DNA from: Streptomyces gossypii
GTDB lineage: Bacteria > Actinomycetota > Actinomycetes > Streptomycetales > Streptomycetaceae
Direction: 5' to 3'
DNA length: 64,000 nucleotides
Assembly: GCF_025165795.1 (NCBI RefSeq)
Contig: NZ_JAJAGO010000018.1
Coordinates: 62,001 to 126,000, forward strand
The first letter of the stretch is position 1. Every line of letters starts with the position of its first letter. The notes below the pieces were generated by a model. That model made no database searches. It saw nothing but the letters and a program-made list of their open reading frames with translations, and had not been told where the DNA came from. Made by a program: the position numbers and the translations under genes. Below are positions 1-9,410 of the stretch, piece by piece.

Positions 1-791
1 CTTGAGCTGTTCGGCCTCCAGGTGGCCGGAGACGATGCGGTACTGGTGGATGAGGAAACCGGCCATGGTGCCGGCGCGGACCTCATCGGCCGTGTTGCGC
101 TCGGTGGTATAGCAGCGGAAGACCGAACGGAGCCGGGAGTCGGCAGGGTTGCGGTGGTGGGCAGCGTGCTCGATCCGTGCCCCCGTACTGCGCCCCAGGC
201 GCACGGGATGACCGAGGCGACGAGCAGGGGCAGCATCATCGGGTGCAGGACGGTGACGACGGTTGCGGCGGCGGCCATCTGGGCGGCGGCCGAGGTCAGC
301 AGCTGGGCTTCGAGGATGAGTTCGCCGGTCTTCTCCGCACCGTCGGACGCGGCGGCGAGGGCATCCTCGAAGCCGGGGTCCTCGTATGCGGCCAGCTCGG
401 CGGCGGTGGCCGCGGCGATCACCTTCAGGTCGGCCTCCCGTACGGCTCTTGGGGCGAGCCGGGCGGCGGGCGCGCGGGCGGCGGCATCCAGCAGGTAGCG
501 GCCAGACGCGGCGAGGGCGAGCACCACCACGGCGGTCAGGTTGTCGCCAAGACCGGCAGCGATGTCGTCTCCGGTGAACACGGCCGCCAGCACCCGGGTG
601 GTGGCCGCCAGCGCCGTCGAGGTGAAGGCTGCGGCGCCGAGCTGGCAGAGGGCCAGGGCAATGACGGCCCGGCGGTCGGTGCGCCAGCCGAGCCGGATCG
701 CTTCCATGAGGGTGTGGGGCAGACGGCGGGCCATCGCCCAGGTGGCCAGGTTGACGCTTGCCTCGAAGTGCGGATCGGAGGCAAGACGCAT
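1..791 (-). pseudogene. ABC exporter (membrane domain) fragment, frameshifted, cut by window edge
   Basis: Read leftward from an ATG at 791, the frame begins MRLASDPHFEASVNLATWAM and looks like the N-terminal membrane domain of an actinobacterial ABC transporter with fused ATPase. Hydrophobic segments are visible near residues 40-60, 75-90 and 165-180. Near 184 the frame goes wrong: up to there it reads VIPCAWGAVR, and the family-like continuation ARIEHAAHHRN then DEVRAGTMAGFL lies in another frame. One missing base in the C run at 180-184 would join the two. The rest, including the ATPase, lies outside the window. It may be a true pseudogene or a sequencing error in a homopolymer. The identity as an ABC membrane domain is by resemblance only. 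Confidence 0.55.
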
Positions 792-1139
792 CACGGGCGG
801 CGAGGATACGGAAGAATTCACGAGCCCATCACGGGCCCAACGGGGTGTCCGGGCAACGGGATTGTTGCGTCGCGCTGGGGATCGTCCCTGGTCGCCCGCG
901 GTCGCAGGCCAGCACCACGGCCCGGGGTTTCACCCGTTCGGGTGAGGCTGTGGTCCGGGGTGAGAGGCGCGGCCCCAGCTGTGGACTGCGCAAGTTCAGA
1001 GCGGTCTACGGCACGGCGAGGACTGGTAGCCAGGGCCGGTCGACGGCGTCGCCGATGTCCCGGCCGACCGCACCCTCGGGAACCTCCGCCCAGGCGTGAG
1101 CGGCATCGGGGAGAAGCGGGCACCGAGCACCGTCAGGGC
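792..1139. other. Decayed intergenic DNA, no intact gene
   Basis: No convincing gene in either strand. On the minus strand a short frame ending with a stop near 1006 reads AEVPEGAVGRDIGDAVDRPW and has normal Streptomyces codon bias. It could be the C-terminal scrap of a lost gene of unknown function. Together with the kinase remnant to its right this suggests an old deletion. Confidence 0.4.
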
Positions 1140-1300
1140 TCTGCCGCCGAAAGGAACCGTGGCCAGGAGGCGTGTGCCGTCGCCGGGGGCGCTGGTGGCG
1201 GTGAGTTGGCCGCCGAGTTCGGCCAGGCGCTTGCGCAGGCCGTCGAGTCGCGAAGACCGTGCGACTCCTCGGCCACGAAGCCACGTGCGCCCGTTCCGGC
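1140..1300 (-). pseudogene. Sensor histidine kinase remnant (HATPase C-terminal end)
   Basis: The minus strand carries the end of a NarL-type sensor kinase: LDGLRKRLAELGGQLTATSA followed by PGDGTRLLATVPF. A piece of the preceding segment, GFVAEESHG, is in a different frame, so the remnant is frameshifted within itself. There is no start, no dimerisation domain and no membrane part. The residues and the DNA are close to the end of the intact kinase at 3487-4671, where the same stretch reads LDGMRKRLAELGGQLTVTSA. It is therefore a relic of a paralogue, probably left by duplication and deletion. Confidence 0.75.
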
Positions 1301-1483
1301 CTGGACGGCCGATGCCCCGCGCGATCACTCCGGTGGTGCGGGGGCGGTAGCGTCCCGGCCGAACTAAGATGCGGTGTTCGGCGCGGGCATCGAGGACTAT
1401 CTGTAGCTGTCACGGATGGGTCCGAGTCAGAGGGCATGGCCGCATGGCCGCCTCCAGGCACGTTTGGCACGATCTCGGTCGGT

Positions 1484-1518
1484 GGGTAGCCCGAGGGGAT
1501 CTCGCCCTCGGGCTACCC
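1484..1518 (-). terminator. Hairpin terminator after the GlxA-type regulator
   Basis: Perfect 14-bp inverted repeat (GGGTAGCCCGAGGG at 1484-1497 with its complement at 1505-1518) around a 7-base loop. It sits 5 bp past the stop codon of the minus-strand regulator. There is no clear U tract, as is common in Streptomyces. Confidence 0.75.
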
Positions 1519-1523
1519 GACCA

Positions 1524-2474
1524 TCAGGTTTGACTGAAGGTGCGTCGGTAGGCGCCGGGCGTGGTGCCCAGATGCGCCCGGAAGCGGCGGCGCAGGTTGA
1601 CTGCCGAGGTGAGTCCGACGCGGGTGGCGATGGCTTCGACCGGAAGGTCGGTCTGCTCCAGCAATACTCGTGCTGCGTTGATGCGTTGGCCGAGCAGCCA
1701 GTGTCCGGGGCTGGTGCCGAGCTGTTCTGTGAACCGCCGGGCGAGGGTACGGCTGGACAGTCCGGCGCGTTCGGCGAGGCGGTCGAGGGTGAGTCGGGTG
1801 TCGAGCCGGGAGGTGGCCCACTCCAGCAGTGGCGCCAGTGACGCGTCCGCCTTGGCTGGTGCGGGCTGTGCTGCGTACTGGAGTTGGCTGCCCTCCCGGT
1901 GTGGCGGCAGGACCATGTTTCTGGCGATCTGGGTGGCGTAGGCCGCGCCGTGGTCGGAGCGTACGAGGTGCAGGCACAGGTCGATGCCCGCGCCGGTTCC
2001 GGCGCTGGTCGCCACGTCGCCGTGGTCTACGAAGAGCACGTCTTGGTCCAACTGCACCTCGGGGAAGGCGGCGGCGAGCCGGGCGGTGTCGCGCCAGTGG
2101 GTGGTGGCGCGGCGGCCGTCGAGCAGTCCGGCTTGGGCGAGGACGAAGGCCCCCGTACAGATGGCGACGATCCTCGCCCCGCGCCGGTGGGCGGCCCGCA
2201 GCGCCGCGGTGACGGCCGGTGGCACGGGTGCGCCCGGCGGCTGCCAGCCGGGGACGACCACGGTGTCCGCCTGCTCCAGGGCCTCAGGGCCGGTGTCGAC
2301 GAGCATCGCGTAGCCAGCGGTGGTCTGCACAGGGCCGGGGTGCTCGGCGCAGATCCGGAAGCTGTAGCGGGGCGGCTCGTCCTGCGGGGCGGCGCCGAAG
2401 ACCTCGGTGGCGCAGGCGAGTTCGAAGGGCGACTGCGGCGGGTTGAGCAGGGCCACCACCCGATGAGGACGCAT
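1524..2474 (-). CDS. GlxA-family transcriptional regulator (DJ-1/PfpI-like domain plus AraC HTH)
   Basis: A 316-residue protein with the GlxA/FtrA layout. Residues about 5-170 form a DJ-1/PfpI-like amidotransferase fold, with the elbow motif IVAICTGAFVLAQAGLLDGR and the following TTHW typical of this group. Residues about 215-310 form an AraC HTH pair (LDRLAERAGLSSRTLARRF, then VGLTSAVNLRRRFRAHLG). Such proteins are DNA-binding activators, and the PfpI-like part is thought to sense a ligand rather than cleave peptides. It is divergent from the alpha/beta hydrolase at 2545, which is its most likely target. A strong hairpin follows its stop. Confidence 0.9.
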   Translation of the reverse strand: MRPHRVVALLNPPQSPFELACATEVFGAAPQDEPPRYSFRICAEHPGPVQTTAGYAMLVDTGPEALEQADTVVVPGWQPPGAPVPPAVTAALRAAHRRGARIVAICTGAFVLAQAGLLDGRRATTHWRDTARLAAAFPEVQLDQDVLFVDHGDVATSAGTGAGIDLCLHLVRSDHGAAYATQIARNMVLPPHREGSQLQYAAQPAPAKADASLAPLLEWATSRLDTRLTLDRLAERAGLSSRTLARRFTEQLGTSPGHWLLGQRINAARVLLEQTDLPVEAIATRVGLTSAVNLRRRFRAHLGTTPGAYRRTFSQT

Positions 2475-2544
2475 GGCAAGATTGTACCCTCAGGTGTCTT
2501 TCAGGACTCTCGGCCGGATGACCCGCACAGGACACAGTGGACCC

Positions 2545-3378
2545 ATGAGCGAAACCACCGAAACGACAGTGCTGAGGACCGCGGTCCAGGTCGGCGGCGA
2601 GCCGGCCAGCTACTTGACCGCAGGGCGGCAGGACGCCCCGCCCGTGCTGATGCTGCACGGAACGTACTGGAGCCGGGTCTGGCTCCCCGTGCTCGGCCAC
2701 CTCGCTGACGCGGGGCTGCGGCCCCTCGCGGTCGACCTCCCCGGACTGGGACGCTCAGGAGGCCAACTCGCCCCGGAAACGGCCACGGTTCCAGCCCTCG
2801 CCGACTGGGTGACTCGATTCGTCGCCGCGTTGAACCTCTCCGGCCCCATCGCCCTGGCAGGCCACGACATCGGCGGCGCCATCGCCCAGCACCTCCTTGC
2901 CCACAACCGGCTCGACGTGTCCCGGTTCGCCTTGGTCAACTCGGTCCTCTACGACTCCTGGCCCGCGCCCCACGTGGCCCAATTCCGGGACTCGGACTCG
3001 GACACGGGCGAGGGCGTGCTCGCCGCCCGACGGAAGGCGATTGCGAGGGTGCTGCCCGGTGTCGCCACTGAGTCGTTGATCGCGGACTACGCGGATCCGT
3101 GGACCGATGAGCGGGTGCGCCGCTCCTGGATGGCCCTGGCGGGCGCGGCCGACAATCGCTACACCCTCGACCTCGTTCCCGCGCTGCGGAGGTCCATCGT
3201 GCCCAAGCTGCTGATCTGGGGCGAGGACGATCTCCATGAGAAGGTGGCGTACGCCGAGCGGTTCGCCGCCGAGATGCCTCACACCACGCTCCTCCGTATC
3301 CCGAATGCGGATCACATCCCCACGGAGAACGCCCCCGGCCAGATCGGCCGCGCGCTCACCGACTTCTTCACGACGTAG
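2545..3378 (+). CDS. Alpha/beta hydrolase (epoxide hydrolase / haloalkane dehalogenase-like)
   Basis: Full alpha/beta hydrolase of 277 residues from ATG 2545. Longer in-frame starts at 2473 and 2518 exist but would overlap the divergent regulator's start region. The oxyanion-hole HGTYW is at residues 39-43. The nucleophile elbow is GHDIGG with Asp108, not Ser, which places it with epoxide hydrolases, haloalkane dehalogenases and related fluoroacetate dehalogenases. A catalytic Asp candidate is in WGEDD and the His in ADHIPTE near the C-terminus. The substrate cannot be told. It is divergently paired with the GlxA-type regulator, which suggests induction by a small molecule. Confidence 0.85.
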   Translation: MSETTETTVLRTAVQVGGEPASYLTAGRQDAPPVLMLHGTYWSRVWLPVLGHLADAGLRPLAVDLPGLGRSGGQLAPETATVPALADWVTRFVAALNLSGPIALAGHDIGGAIAQHLLAHNRLDVSRFALVNSVLYDSWPAPHVAQFRDSDSDTGEGVLAARRKAIARVLPGVATESLIADYADPWTDERVRRSWMALAGAADNRYTLDLVPALRRSIVPKLLIWGEDDLHEKVAYAERFAAEMPHTTLLRIPNADHIPTENAPGQIGRALTDFFTT

Positions 3379-3486
3379 AGGCAGTACGGCCGTTCAGCTT
3401 TGCTGCCGCTGACCAGCGGATACCGGGGCAGCACGCTGCTCAGTCCGCGCAGTGGGGCTGCTTCTGTGCGGCGGTACGCGGAGCCG

Positions 3487-4671
3487 TCAGTCCGCCGTCG
3501 CCGTCGCCGTCGCCGTGGAGATCGTCGCGAGGACGCGGGTGCCGTCGCCCGGCGCGCTGGTGACGGTGAGTTGGCCGCCGAGTTCGGCCAGGCGCTTGCG
3601 CATGCCGTCGAGTCCGAAGCCGTGCGAGTCCTCGACGACGAAGCCGCGTCCGTCGTCGGTGAGCTCCAGCTCGATGCCGTACGGGTGTTGGGCAAGGATG
3701 ACGCCGACCGTGCTGGCGTGCGCGTGTTTGCGCACGTTGGCCAGCGACTCCTGCGTGCAGCGCAGCAACGCGATCCGCGTCTGCTGGTCGCACTCGACGT
3801 CCGGCAGGTCCGCGTCGACGGTGAGCCCGGTGTCCTCGGCGAACCGGTCCAGGGTCCGGCGCAGGGTGGCCGCGACCGAGCCGGGTGCGAGGCCGCTGCG
3901 CGGGGCGGAGCCGACCAGCACCCGTGCCTCGGCGAAGTTCTCCCGCGCGGTGTGCTCGATCGAGCGCAGCTGCTGGGCGCTCTTGGCCGGGTCGGCCTCC
4001 AGGCCGGAGCGGGCCGACTCCGCGAGCACGATGATGGAGGCGAAGCCCTGGGCGAGGGTGTCGTGGATCTCCCGTGCGAGCCGTTCCCGTTCGTCCGCCG
4101 CGCCCTGGCGCTGGTGTGCCTCGGCCAGGCGCTGCTGGGCGGTCTCCAGCTCCGCGCTCAGGCGGCGGGCGCGCTCGTCGCTCTGCTCGACGAGCCGGTG
4201 CACCCACACTCCGATCAGCACGCTGGCGGCGTAGCCGATGAGGGTGAGCACGAGCCTTCCGGTGTGGAACTCCTCGTTCCCGCCCTGCCGGAGGATGTTT
4301 CCGGCAACGGAGGCCACGGCGGCGGCGCCGCTGAGGACGATCGAGGACCGCGGGCTTCGCGCGAAGATCCAGAACTGCGGCATCGCCACCACGAACACCG
4401 GCACACCGCTGCTCAGCACGGACAGCGCGCCGAGCCCCAGGACGAGCACGTACGGATAGCCGCGTTGCACCAAGGCGTTGCCGGGAAGCCCTCGCAGCAG
4501 CGCGTAGCACACGGCGAGTACGGCCAGCAGCGCCCACGACCAGTACCGCGTCGACTCGTCCCAGGCACCGATGGCCGGGGGCCAGAGGCCGAAGACGATC
4601 CAGAGGGCGTCGTTCCACCGGCGGAGCGCCCGCATTCCGTACCGGTCGTGGGGCTGCGGCCGTTGATCCAT
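3487..4671 (-). CDS. NarL-type sensor histidine kinase, no adjacent response regulator
   Basis: Membrane sensor kinase of 394 residues from ATG 4671. The N-terminal half has about five to six hydrophobic helices (for example YWSWALLAVLAVCYALL and LVLTLIGYAASVLIGVWV). A coiled-coil linker follows (RRLSAELETAQQRLAEAHQR), then the HisKA_3 H-box REIHDTLAQGFASIIVLAES and a HATPase_c domain with DDGRGF and the C-terminal GLDGMRKRLAELGG. It starts 5 bp after the stop of the MMPL transporter, so the two are almost certainly co-transcribed. The usual LuxR-type response regulator is missing on both sides. A decayed relative lies at 1140-1300. Confidence 0.9.
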   Translation of the reverse strand: MDQRPQPHDRYGMRALRRWNDALWIVFGLWPPAIGAWDESTRYWSWALLAVLAVCYALLRGLPGNALVQRGYPYVLVLGLGALSVLSSGVPVFVVAMPQFWIFARSPRSSIVLSGAAAVASVAGNILRQGGNEEFHTGRLVLTLIGYAASVLIGVWVHRLVEQSDERARRLSAELETAQQRLAEAHQRQGAADERERLAREIHDTLAQGFASIIVLAESARSGLEADPAKSAQQLRSIEHTARENFAEARVLVGSAPRSGLAPGSVAATLRRTLDRFAEDTGLTVDADLPDVECDQQTRIALLRCTQESLANVRKHAHASTVGVILAQHPYGIELELTDDGRGFVVEDSHGFGLDGMRKRLAELGGQLTVTSAPGDGTRVLATISTATATATAD

Positions 4672-4676
4672 GCTGG

Positions 4677-6902
4677 TCAGCCTACTTTTTCCAGCGGCGG
4701 GGCGGCGGGCGTGCGGTCGGTGCCCTGTGCCCGCGCCATGCTCCGGGAGGGCCACCAGCTCGCCTTGCCGAGCAGCAGCATCATCGCGGGCAGAATGGTG
4801 ATCCGGATGATGACGGCATCCAGCAGTACGGCGGCCGCCAGGCTGAAGCCCATCTGCTTCATCTCCATGATGTGCAGGCCGACGAAGCTGCCGAAGACGG
4901 TCACCATCACGAGGGCGGCGCTGGTCACCACCCTCGCCGAGCTGCCGACGCCTTCGAGTACGGCTTCGCGGGTCGGCACACCGCGCAGCGCGGCCTCCCT
5001 GATCCGGCTGATGACGAACACCTGGTAGTCCATCGACAGGCCGAAGAGGATCACGAGCAGGAGCAGCGGCACGCGGGAGCCGATCGAGCCGGTGGAGTCG
5101 AAGCCGAGCAGCCCCTCGGCCCAGCTGCCCTGGAAGACGAACACCAGCAGTCCGAGCGAGGCGGCGGCGGAGAGCAGGTTCAGCACCACGCCGACCAGGC
5201 CGAGGACCACGGAGCGGAAGGCCCATACCGTCATGGCGAAGGTGACCAGCAGCAGGGCTCCGATGATCAGTGGCAGCTTCCGCTTCTGGTGGTCGGGGTA
5301 GTCGGCATAGCGGGCGACGTCTCCGGTCACCGCGACGTCGGTGCCGGTCAACGCGCCGACGGTGGCGGGGACATAGGTGTCGCGGACGCGGTCAAGGGAT
5401 TCCTGGGCCTCGTCGGTGCTCACATGGTGCGGCACGGGCAACTCCAGCAGACTGATCCGCTGGTTGGGCGAGGTGGCCAGCTTCGCCTTGCCCGCGAGCA
5501 GCGGGTCGTCCTCGGCACGCTGTCGCAGCTCGCCCAACGCGTCGGCCACCTCGTCGGCTTGGCCGGGCTCCGCGCGTACGAGCACCTGGTGCATGGACTT
5601 CAGTTCCGGGTACGCGGCGTTGAGCCGGTCGTACGTCTGCATGGCGGGGATCTCGCGGGAGTGGATCTCGCGGCCCATGTCGGTCAGGTTGAGACTCAGC
5701 AGCGGAGCGGCGAGAGCGAGCATGAAGGCGACGGCGAGGCCCAGCATGGTGCCCGGCCGCCTGCTCGTGACGCGCAGCGTGGCTGCGGTGAACCGGCCCG
5801 TGTCGCGGCGGGGCCGGGCCGGCTGCTCCGGCTTTCCCCGCTGTTCCGCGCGGGCGGCCTTCCGCTCCGCCCGGCGCTCCGCCCGTATGCCGAGCTTCGC
5901 CAGCAACGCGGGCAGCACCGTCAGCGAACTGGCCACGGCGACGAGGGTGACGACGATCGCGCCGGTCGCGATCGAGGAGAAGATCACGTCGCCCGCGAGG
6001 TACAGCGTCGCGCTGGAGGCGGCGACCGCCATCCCGGAGACGACCACGGCCCGGCCCGAGGTGGCTGCCGCCAGCTCCACCACGGCCTCCGACGTCAGCC
6101 CTCCGCCGGAACGGGACCGCTCTTCCCGGTCCCGCTTGAGATAGAAGAGGGTGTAGTCGACACCGACCGCCAGGCCGATCAGCAGGATGACGTTGGTGCC
6201 GACTCCGTTGTCCGGGAAGGCGTGCGAGGCCAGCATGGACAGGCCGATGGCCCCGGCGATCGAGGAGAGCGCGAGCAGCAGCGGCACCATGGCCATCGCC
6301 ACCGAGCGGAAGACGATCAGCAGCACGATCAGTGTGACGGGCAGCGCGACCATCTCGGTGCGCGCGAGGTCGCTCCCCCGCTGCTCCTCGACACCCTGGC
6401 TGATGGACGGACTGCCGGTCTCCTCCACTCGCACACCGGGATGGCGCTCCCGCACCTCTTCGGTCTGCGCGCGCAGGGGATCGACATGCTTCTTGCCTTC
6501 GAGTTCGGGGCCCTTGAGGGTGACGTCGACGCGGAGGGCCGTGCCGTCGTCCGAACGCACCGGCGGGGCCACTGACCGGACTTCGGGCAGCTTCTCCATC
6601 CGTCGGGTGACGTCCCGCGCGGCGGCGTCGGCGGCGGCTCTGTCCAGTGTGCCGGTGTGGGGCGGCGCGGTGATGAGCACGCGTTCCAGCGGCTTCTGCT
6701 CCAGGCCGCCCTCGGCCGCCAGGGCCTCTCCCCTGCCTGCTTCACCGATGCGGAAGTCCTCGCCGGTGGCGGCGTTCCCGCCGACCGTGATCCCGGCTCC
6801 GAGGCAGAGCGCGACGAAGAGGAACCATCCGGCGATCGCGCGCCAAGGGTGCCCGGCACTCCAGCGGGCCATGCGTACAGGGATATTCGTCATGGCATCC
6901 AT
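4677..6902 (-). CDS. MMPL/RND-family membrane transporter
   Basis: 741-residue MMPL protein with two repeats, each with one N-terminal helix, a large outer loop and five further helices. The family motifs are visible: VGVDYTLFYLKRDREE in the first half and LSMDYQVFVISRIREA in the second. Members export lipids, drugs or siderophores across the cytoplasmic membrane using the proton gradient. The start may be ATG 6902 or 6893 (MTNIPVRMARW); neither has a clear ribosome site. It forms a transcription unit with the kinase at 3487-4671 downstream, so membrane stress or drug sensing is a reasonable guess for the pair. Confidence 0.9.
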   Translation of the reverse strand: MDAMTNIPVRMARWSAGHPWRAIAGWFLFVALCLGAGITVGGNAATGEDFRIGEAGRGEALAAEGGLEQKPLERVLITAPPHTGTLDRAAADAAARDVTRRMEKLPEVRSVAPPVRSDDGTALRVDVTLKGPELEGKKHVDPLRAQTEEVRERHPGVRVEETGSPSISQGVEEQRGSDLARTEMVALPVTLIVLLIVFRSVAMAMVPLLLALSSIAGAIGLSMLASHAFPDNGVGTNVILLIGLAVGVDYTLFYLKRDREERSRSGGGLTSEAVVELAAATSGRAVVVSGMAVAASSATLYLAGDVIFSSIATGAIVVTLVAVASSLTVLPALLAKLGIRAERRAERKAARAEQRGKPEQPARPRRDTGRFTAATLRVTSRRPGTMLGLAVAFMLALAAPLLSLNLTDMGREIHSREIPAMQTYDRLNAAYPELKSMHQVLVRAEPGQADEVADALGELRQRAEDDPLLAGKAKLATSPNQRISLLELPVPHHVSTDEAQESLDRVRDTYVPATVGALTGTDVAVTGDVARYADYPDHQKRKLPLIIGALLLVTFAMTVWAFRSVVLGLVGVVLNLLSAAASLGLLVFVFQGSWAEGLLGFDSTGSIGSRVPLLLLVILFGLSMDYQVFVISRIREAALRGVPTREAVLEGVGSSARVVTSAALVMVTVFGSFVGLHIMEMKQMGFSLAAAVLLDAVIIRITILPAMMLLLGKASWWPSRSMARAQGTDRTPAAPPLEKVG

Positions 6903-6989
6903 GCTGGTCGGCGCGGGTGCGCCGCCGACAGCATCGGCCGGTTGAACCTCCCGTCCACCAGGTGGTGGACTGGCAGGGTCGGGCTGGCC

Positions 6990-9347
6990 CTACCGGCTGC
7001 CTACCGGAGGCCCCGCCGGGTGGTCCGGTCGGGCGGTCCGGTCGACGGTGCGGCGCAGGTGAAGAGCCGTCAGGGAGGTGGGGTGGCCGAGCAGTTCGCC
7101 TGGTGTGCCGGTGAAGACGATCTCGCCTCCCCGCATGCCGCCGCCGGGGCCCAGGTCGACGACCCAGTCCGCGTGCTTGACGACCTGCGGGTCGTGCTCG
7201 ATCACGACCACCGTGTTGCCGCTGCCGACCAGGCGGTCGAGGAGTGCCAGCAGGGCGTCGACGTCCGTCATGTGCAGTCCGGTCGTCGGCTCGTCCAGTA
7301 CGTACAGGCTGCCCGTCAGGTGCAGTCTGGTCGCCAGCTTCAGCCGTTGCCGTTCACCACCTGAGAGGGTGGACACCGGCTGACCGAGCGTCAGATAGCC
7401 GAGGCCGACCTCCACCAGGGCGCGCAGCCGTCGCTCCAACTCCCCTTGGGCTGCCTGCCCCTCGTCGGCCGCGAAGAACTCCACCGCGTCCCCCGCCGTC
7501 AGCTCCAGCACGTCCGCGATCGACTTCCCCCGCAGCTTCATCGCCAGTACGGCGTCCGTGAAGCGCCGTCCGCCGCAGGCTTCGCAGGTCGTGGTCACCG
7601 GGTCCATGAACGCCAGATCGGTCTGGATCTCGCCGCGCCCCCGGCAACCGGGGCAGGCACCGGCGGAGTTGAAGCTGAAGTGGCCGGGGGCGACTGCGTT
7701 CGCCTTCCCGAAGGCCCGGCGGATCGCGTCCAGCACGCCGAGATACGACGCCGGTGTGGAGCGCACCGAGCCGCCTATCGCCGACTGGTCGACCACGATC
7801 GCCTCGGGGTGCGCCGCCACGAACACCTCCGACACCAAAGTGCTCTTACCGGACCCCGCCGGGCCCGTGACGACGGTCAGGACCCCGGTCGGTACCGAGA
7901 GGGTGACGTCCTTGAGGTTGTGCACGGGTGCGGCGGACGACGCGGAGGAGACCGTCAGCCACTCCCCCAGCTCCCGTACCTCGCGCTTCACCCCGGTCAC
8001 CCGCCGCAGCCCGCGCCCGGTCGGGGTGTCGGCCGCCGCCAGCTGCTCGGGGGTCCCCTCGAACATGACGTGTCCGCCCCGCGTCCCCGCGCCCGGCCCC
8101 ATGTCGACGACATGGTCCGCGACGGCGATCACGTCCGGGTCGTGCTCGACGACGAGCACCGTGTTGCCCTTGTCCCGCAGCCGCAGCAGCAGGTCGCCCA
8201 GCCGCGCCACGTCGCCCGGGTGCAGGCCGGTGGTGGGTTCGTCGAAGATGTACGTCATCCCCGTCAGGCTGCTGCCCAGATGACGGACCATGCGCAGCCG
8301 CTGGCCCTCCCCGCCGGAGAGGGTCGAGGTCTCCCGGTCCAGGCTCAGATAGCCGAGCCCGATGCCCTCGACCCGTTCCAGGGAGGCCACCGCCTGTGCC
8401 GCCACCGCCTCACCGACCGGCCCCTCGACTGCCTTCAGCACCCCGATCAGGTGGCCGATCTCCAGTGCCGCCATCTCGGCGATGTTCCGGCCCAGCAGCC
8501 GCGAGGCCAGCGCGGGCGCGGCAAGCCGCGCGCCGGCGCACCGCGGACACACCCCGTGGTGCGTGTAGCGCCGGGCCATCTCCCGGACGCGCTCTGTGCG
8601 CGTGGAGAGGTCACGGTGCACATAGAGCCGTTCGAAGCCGACGACCAGCCCGTCGTAGACGTTGTTGTACGTGCCGGTACTGCCCCTGCGCTTCACGCTG
8701 AACCCCTTGCCGTGCAGCAGGAGTTGCCACTCGCGGTCGTCGTACCGTGCGAGCGGCTTGTCGGGGTCGAACAGGCCGGACTCACCGTAGATCTGCCACC
8801 ATGCGGTGCCGATGGCGGCCGGGGGGAAGAGGATCGCGCCCCCGTTGAGGGACTTCGAGGTGTCCAGCGCACGGTCCAGGTCCAGCCGCACAACCCGCCC
8901 GAGGCCGTCGCAGCCAGGGCACATGCCGCCCGGATCGTTGAACGAGTACGCCGAGGCCTCCCCTGCGCTCGGTGTGCCGCAGCGCGAGAACAGCACGCGC
9001 AGCACGGCGTGGATGTCCGTCACCGTGCCGACCGTCGAACGCGCGCCGCCGCCCAGGCGCCGCTGGTCGACGACGATCGCCGGGGAGAGCCGCTCGATCG
9101 CGTCCGCCTTCGGCCGCTCCTGCCGGGGCAGGCGGTTGCGGACGAACCAGGTGAAGGTCTCGGCCAGCTGCCGCTGCGACTCCACCGCGACCGTGTCGAA
9201 GACGACCGAGGACTTCCCGGACCCGGACACACCCGTGAAGACCGTGATCTTTCCCCGGGGGATCCGCAGTGACACGTCCTGGAGGTTGTGCTCGCGGGCG
9301 CCGCTGATCCGGATGCCGTCTTCCGTGTGCATGCGAGAGGTGTGCAT
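6990..9347 (-). CDS. UvrA-like ABC ATPase (drug-resistance type UvrA paralogue)
   Basis: About 785 residues from ATG 9347 (ATG 9332 is equally possible), shorter than housekeeping UvrA (about 950). It has the UvrA opening GAREHNLQDVSL and two ATPase halves: Walker A GVSGSGKSS with signature LSGGEGQRL, and GPAGSGKST with LSGGERQRL. Zinc-site cysteines are in CPGCDGLGR and CPGCRGRGE...CEACGGRRF. Short UvrA paralogues of this kind occur next to antibiotic clusters and are linked to self-resistance (DrrC type). A TAGCGT-like -10 lies just upstream of the start. It is divergent from the WYL regulator at 9411, the likely controller. Confidence 0.88.
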   Translation of the reverse strand: MHTSRMHTEDGIRISGAREHNLQDVSLRIPRGKITVFTGVSGSGKSSVVFDTVAVESQRQLAETFTWFVRNRLPRQERPKADAIERLSPAIVVDQRRLGGGARSTVGTVTDIHAVLRVLFSRCGTPSAGEASAYSFNDPGGMCPGCDGLGRVVRLDLDRALDTSKSLNGGAILFPPAAIGTAWWQIYGESGLFDPDKPLARYDDREWQLLLHGKGFSVKRRGSTGTYNNVYDGLVVGFERLYVHRDLSTRTERVREMARRYTHHGVCPRCAGARLAAPALASRLLGRNIAEMAALEIGHLIGVLKAVEGPVGEAVAAQAVASLERVEGIGLGYLSLDRETSTLSGGEGQRLRMVRHLGSSLTGMTYIFDEPTTGLHPGDVARLGDLLLRLRDKGNTVLVVEHDPDVIAVADHVVDMGPGAGTRGGHVMFEGTPEQLAAADTPTGRGLRRVTGVKREVRELGEWLTVSSASSAAPVHNLKDVTLSVPTGVLTVVTGPAGSGKSTLVSEVFVAAHPEAIVVDQSAIGGSVRSTPASYLGVLDAIRRAFGKANAVAPGHFSFNSAGACPGCRGRGEIQTDLAFMDPVTTTCEACGGRRFTDAVLAMKLRGKSIADVLELTAGDAVEFFAADEGQAAQGELERRLRALVEVGLGYLTLGQPVSTLSGGERQRLKLATRLHLTGSLYVLDEPTTGLHMTDVDALLALLDRLVGSGNTVVVIEHDPQVVKHADWVVDLGPGGGMRGGEIVFTGTPGELLGHPTSLTALHLRRTVDRTARPDHPAGPPVGSR

Positions 9348-9410
9348 GCGTGTCACGCTAGGAGCGAAGCAGGTCAGGACATGGCCGCCTTCCGGTGCAG
9401 CATGGGGAGC

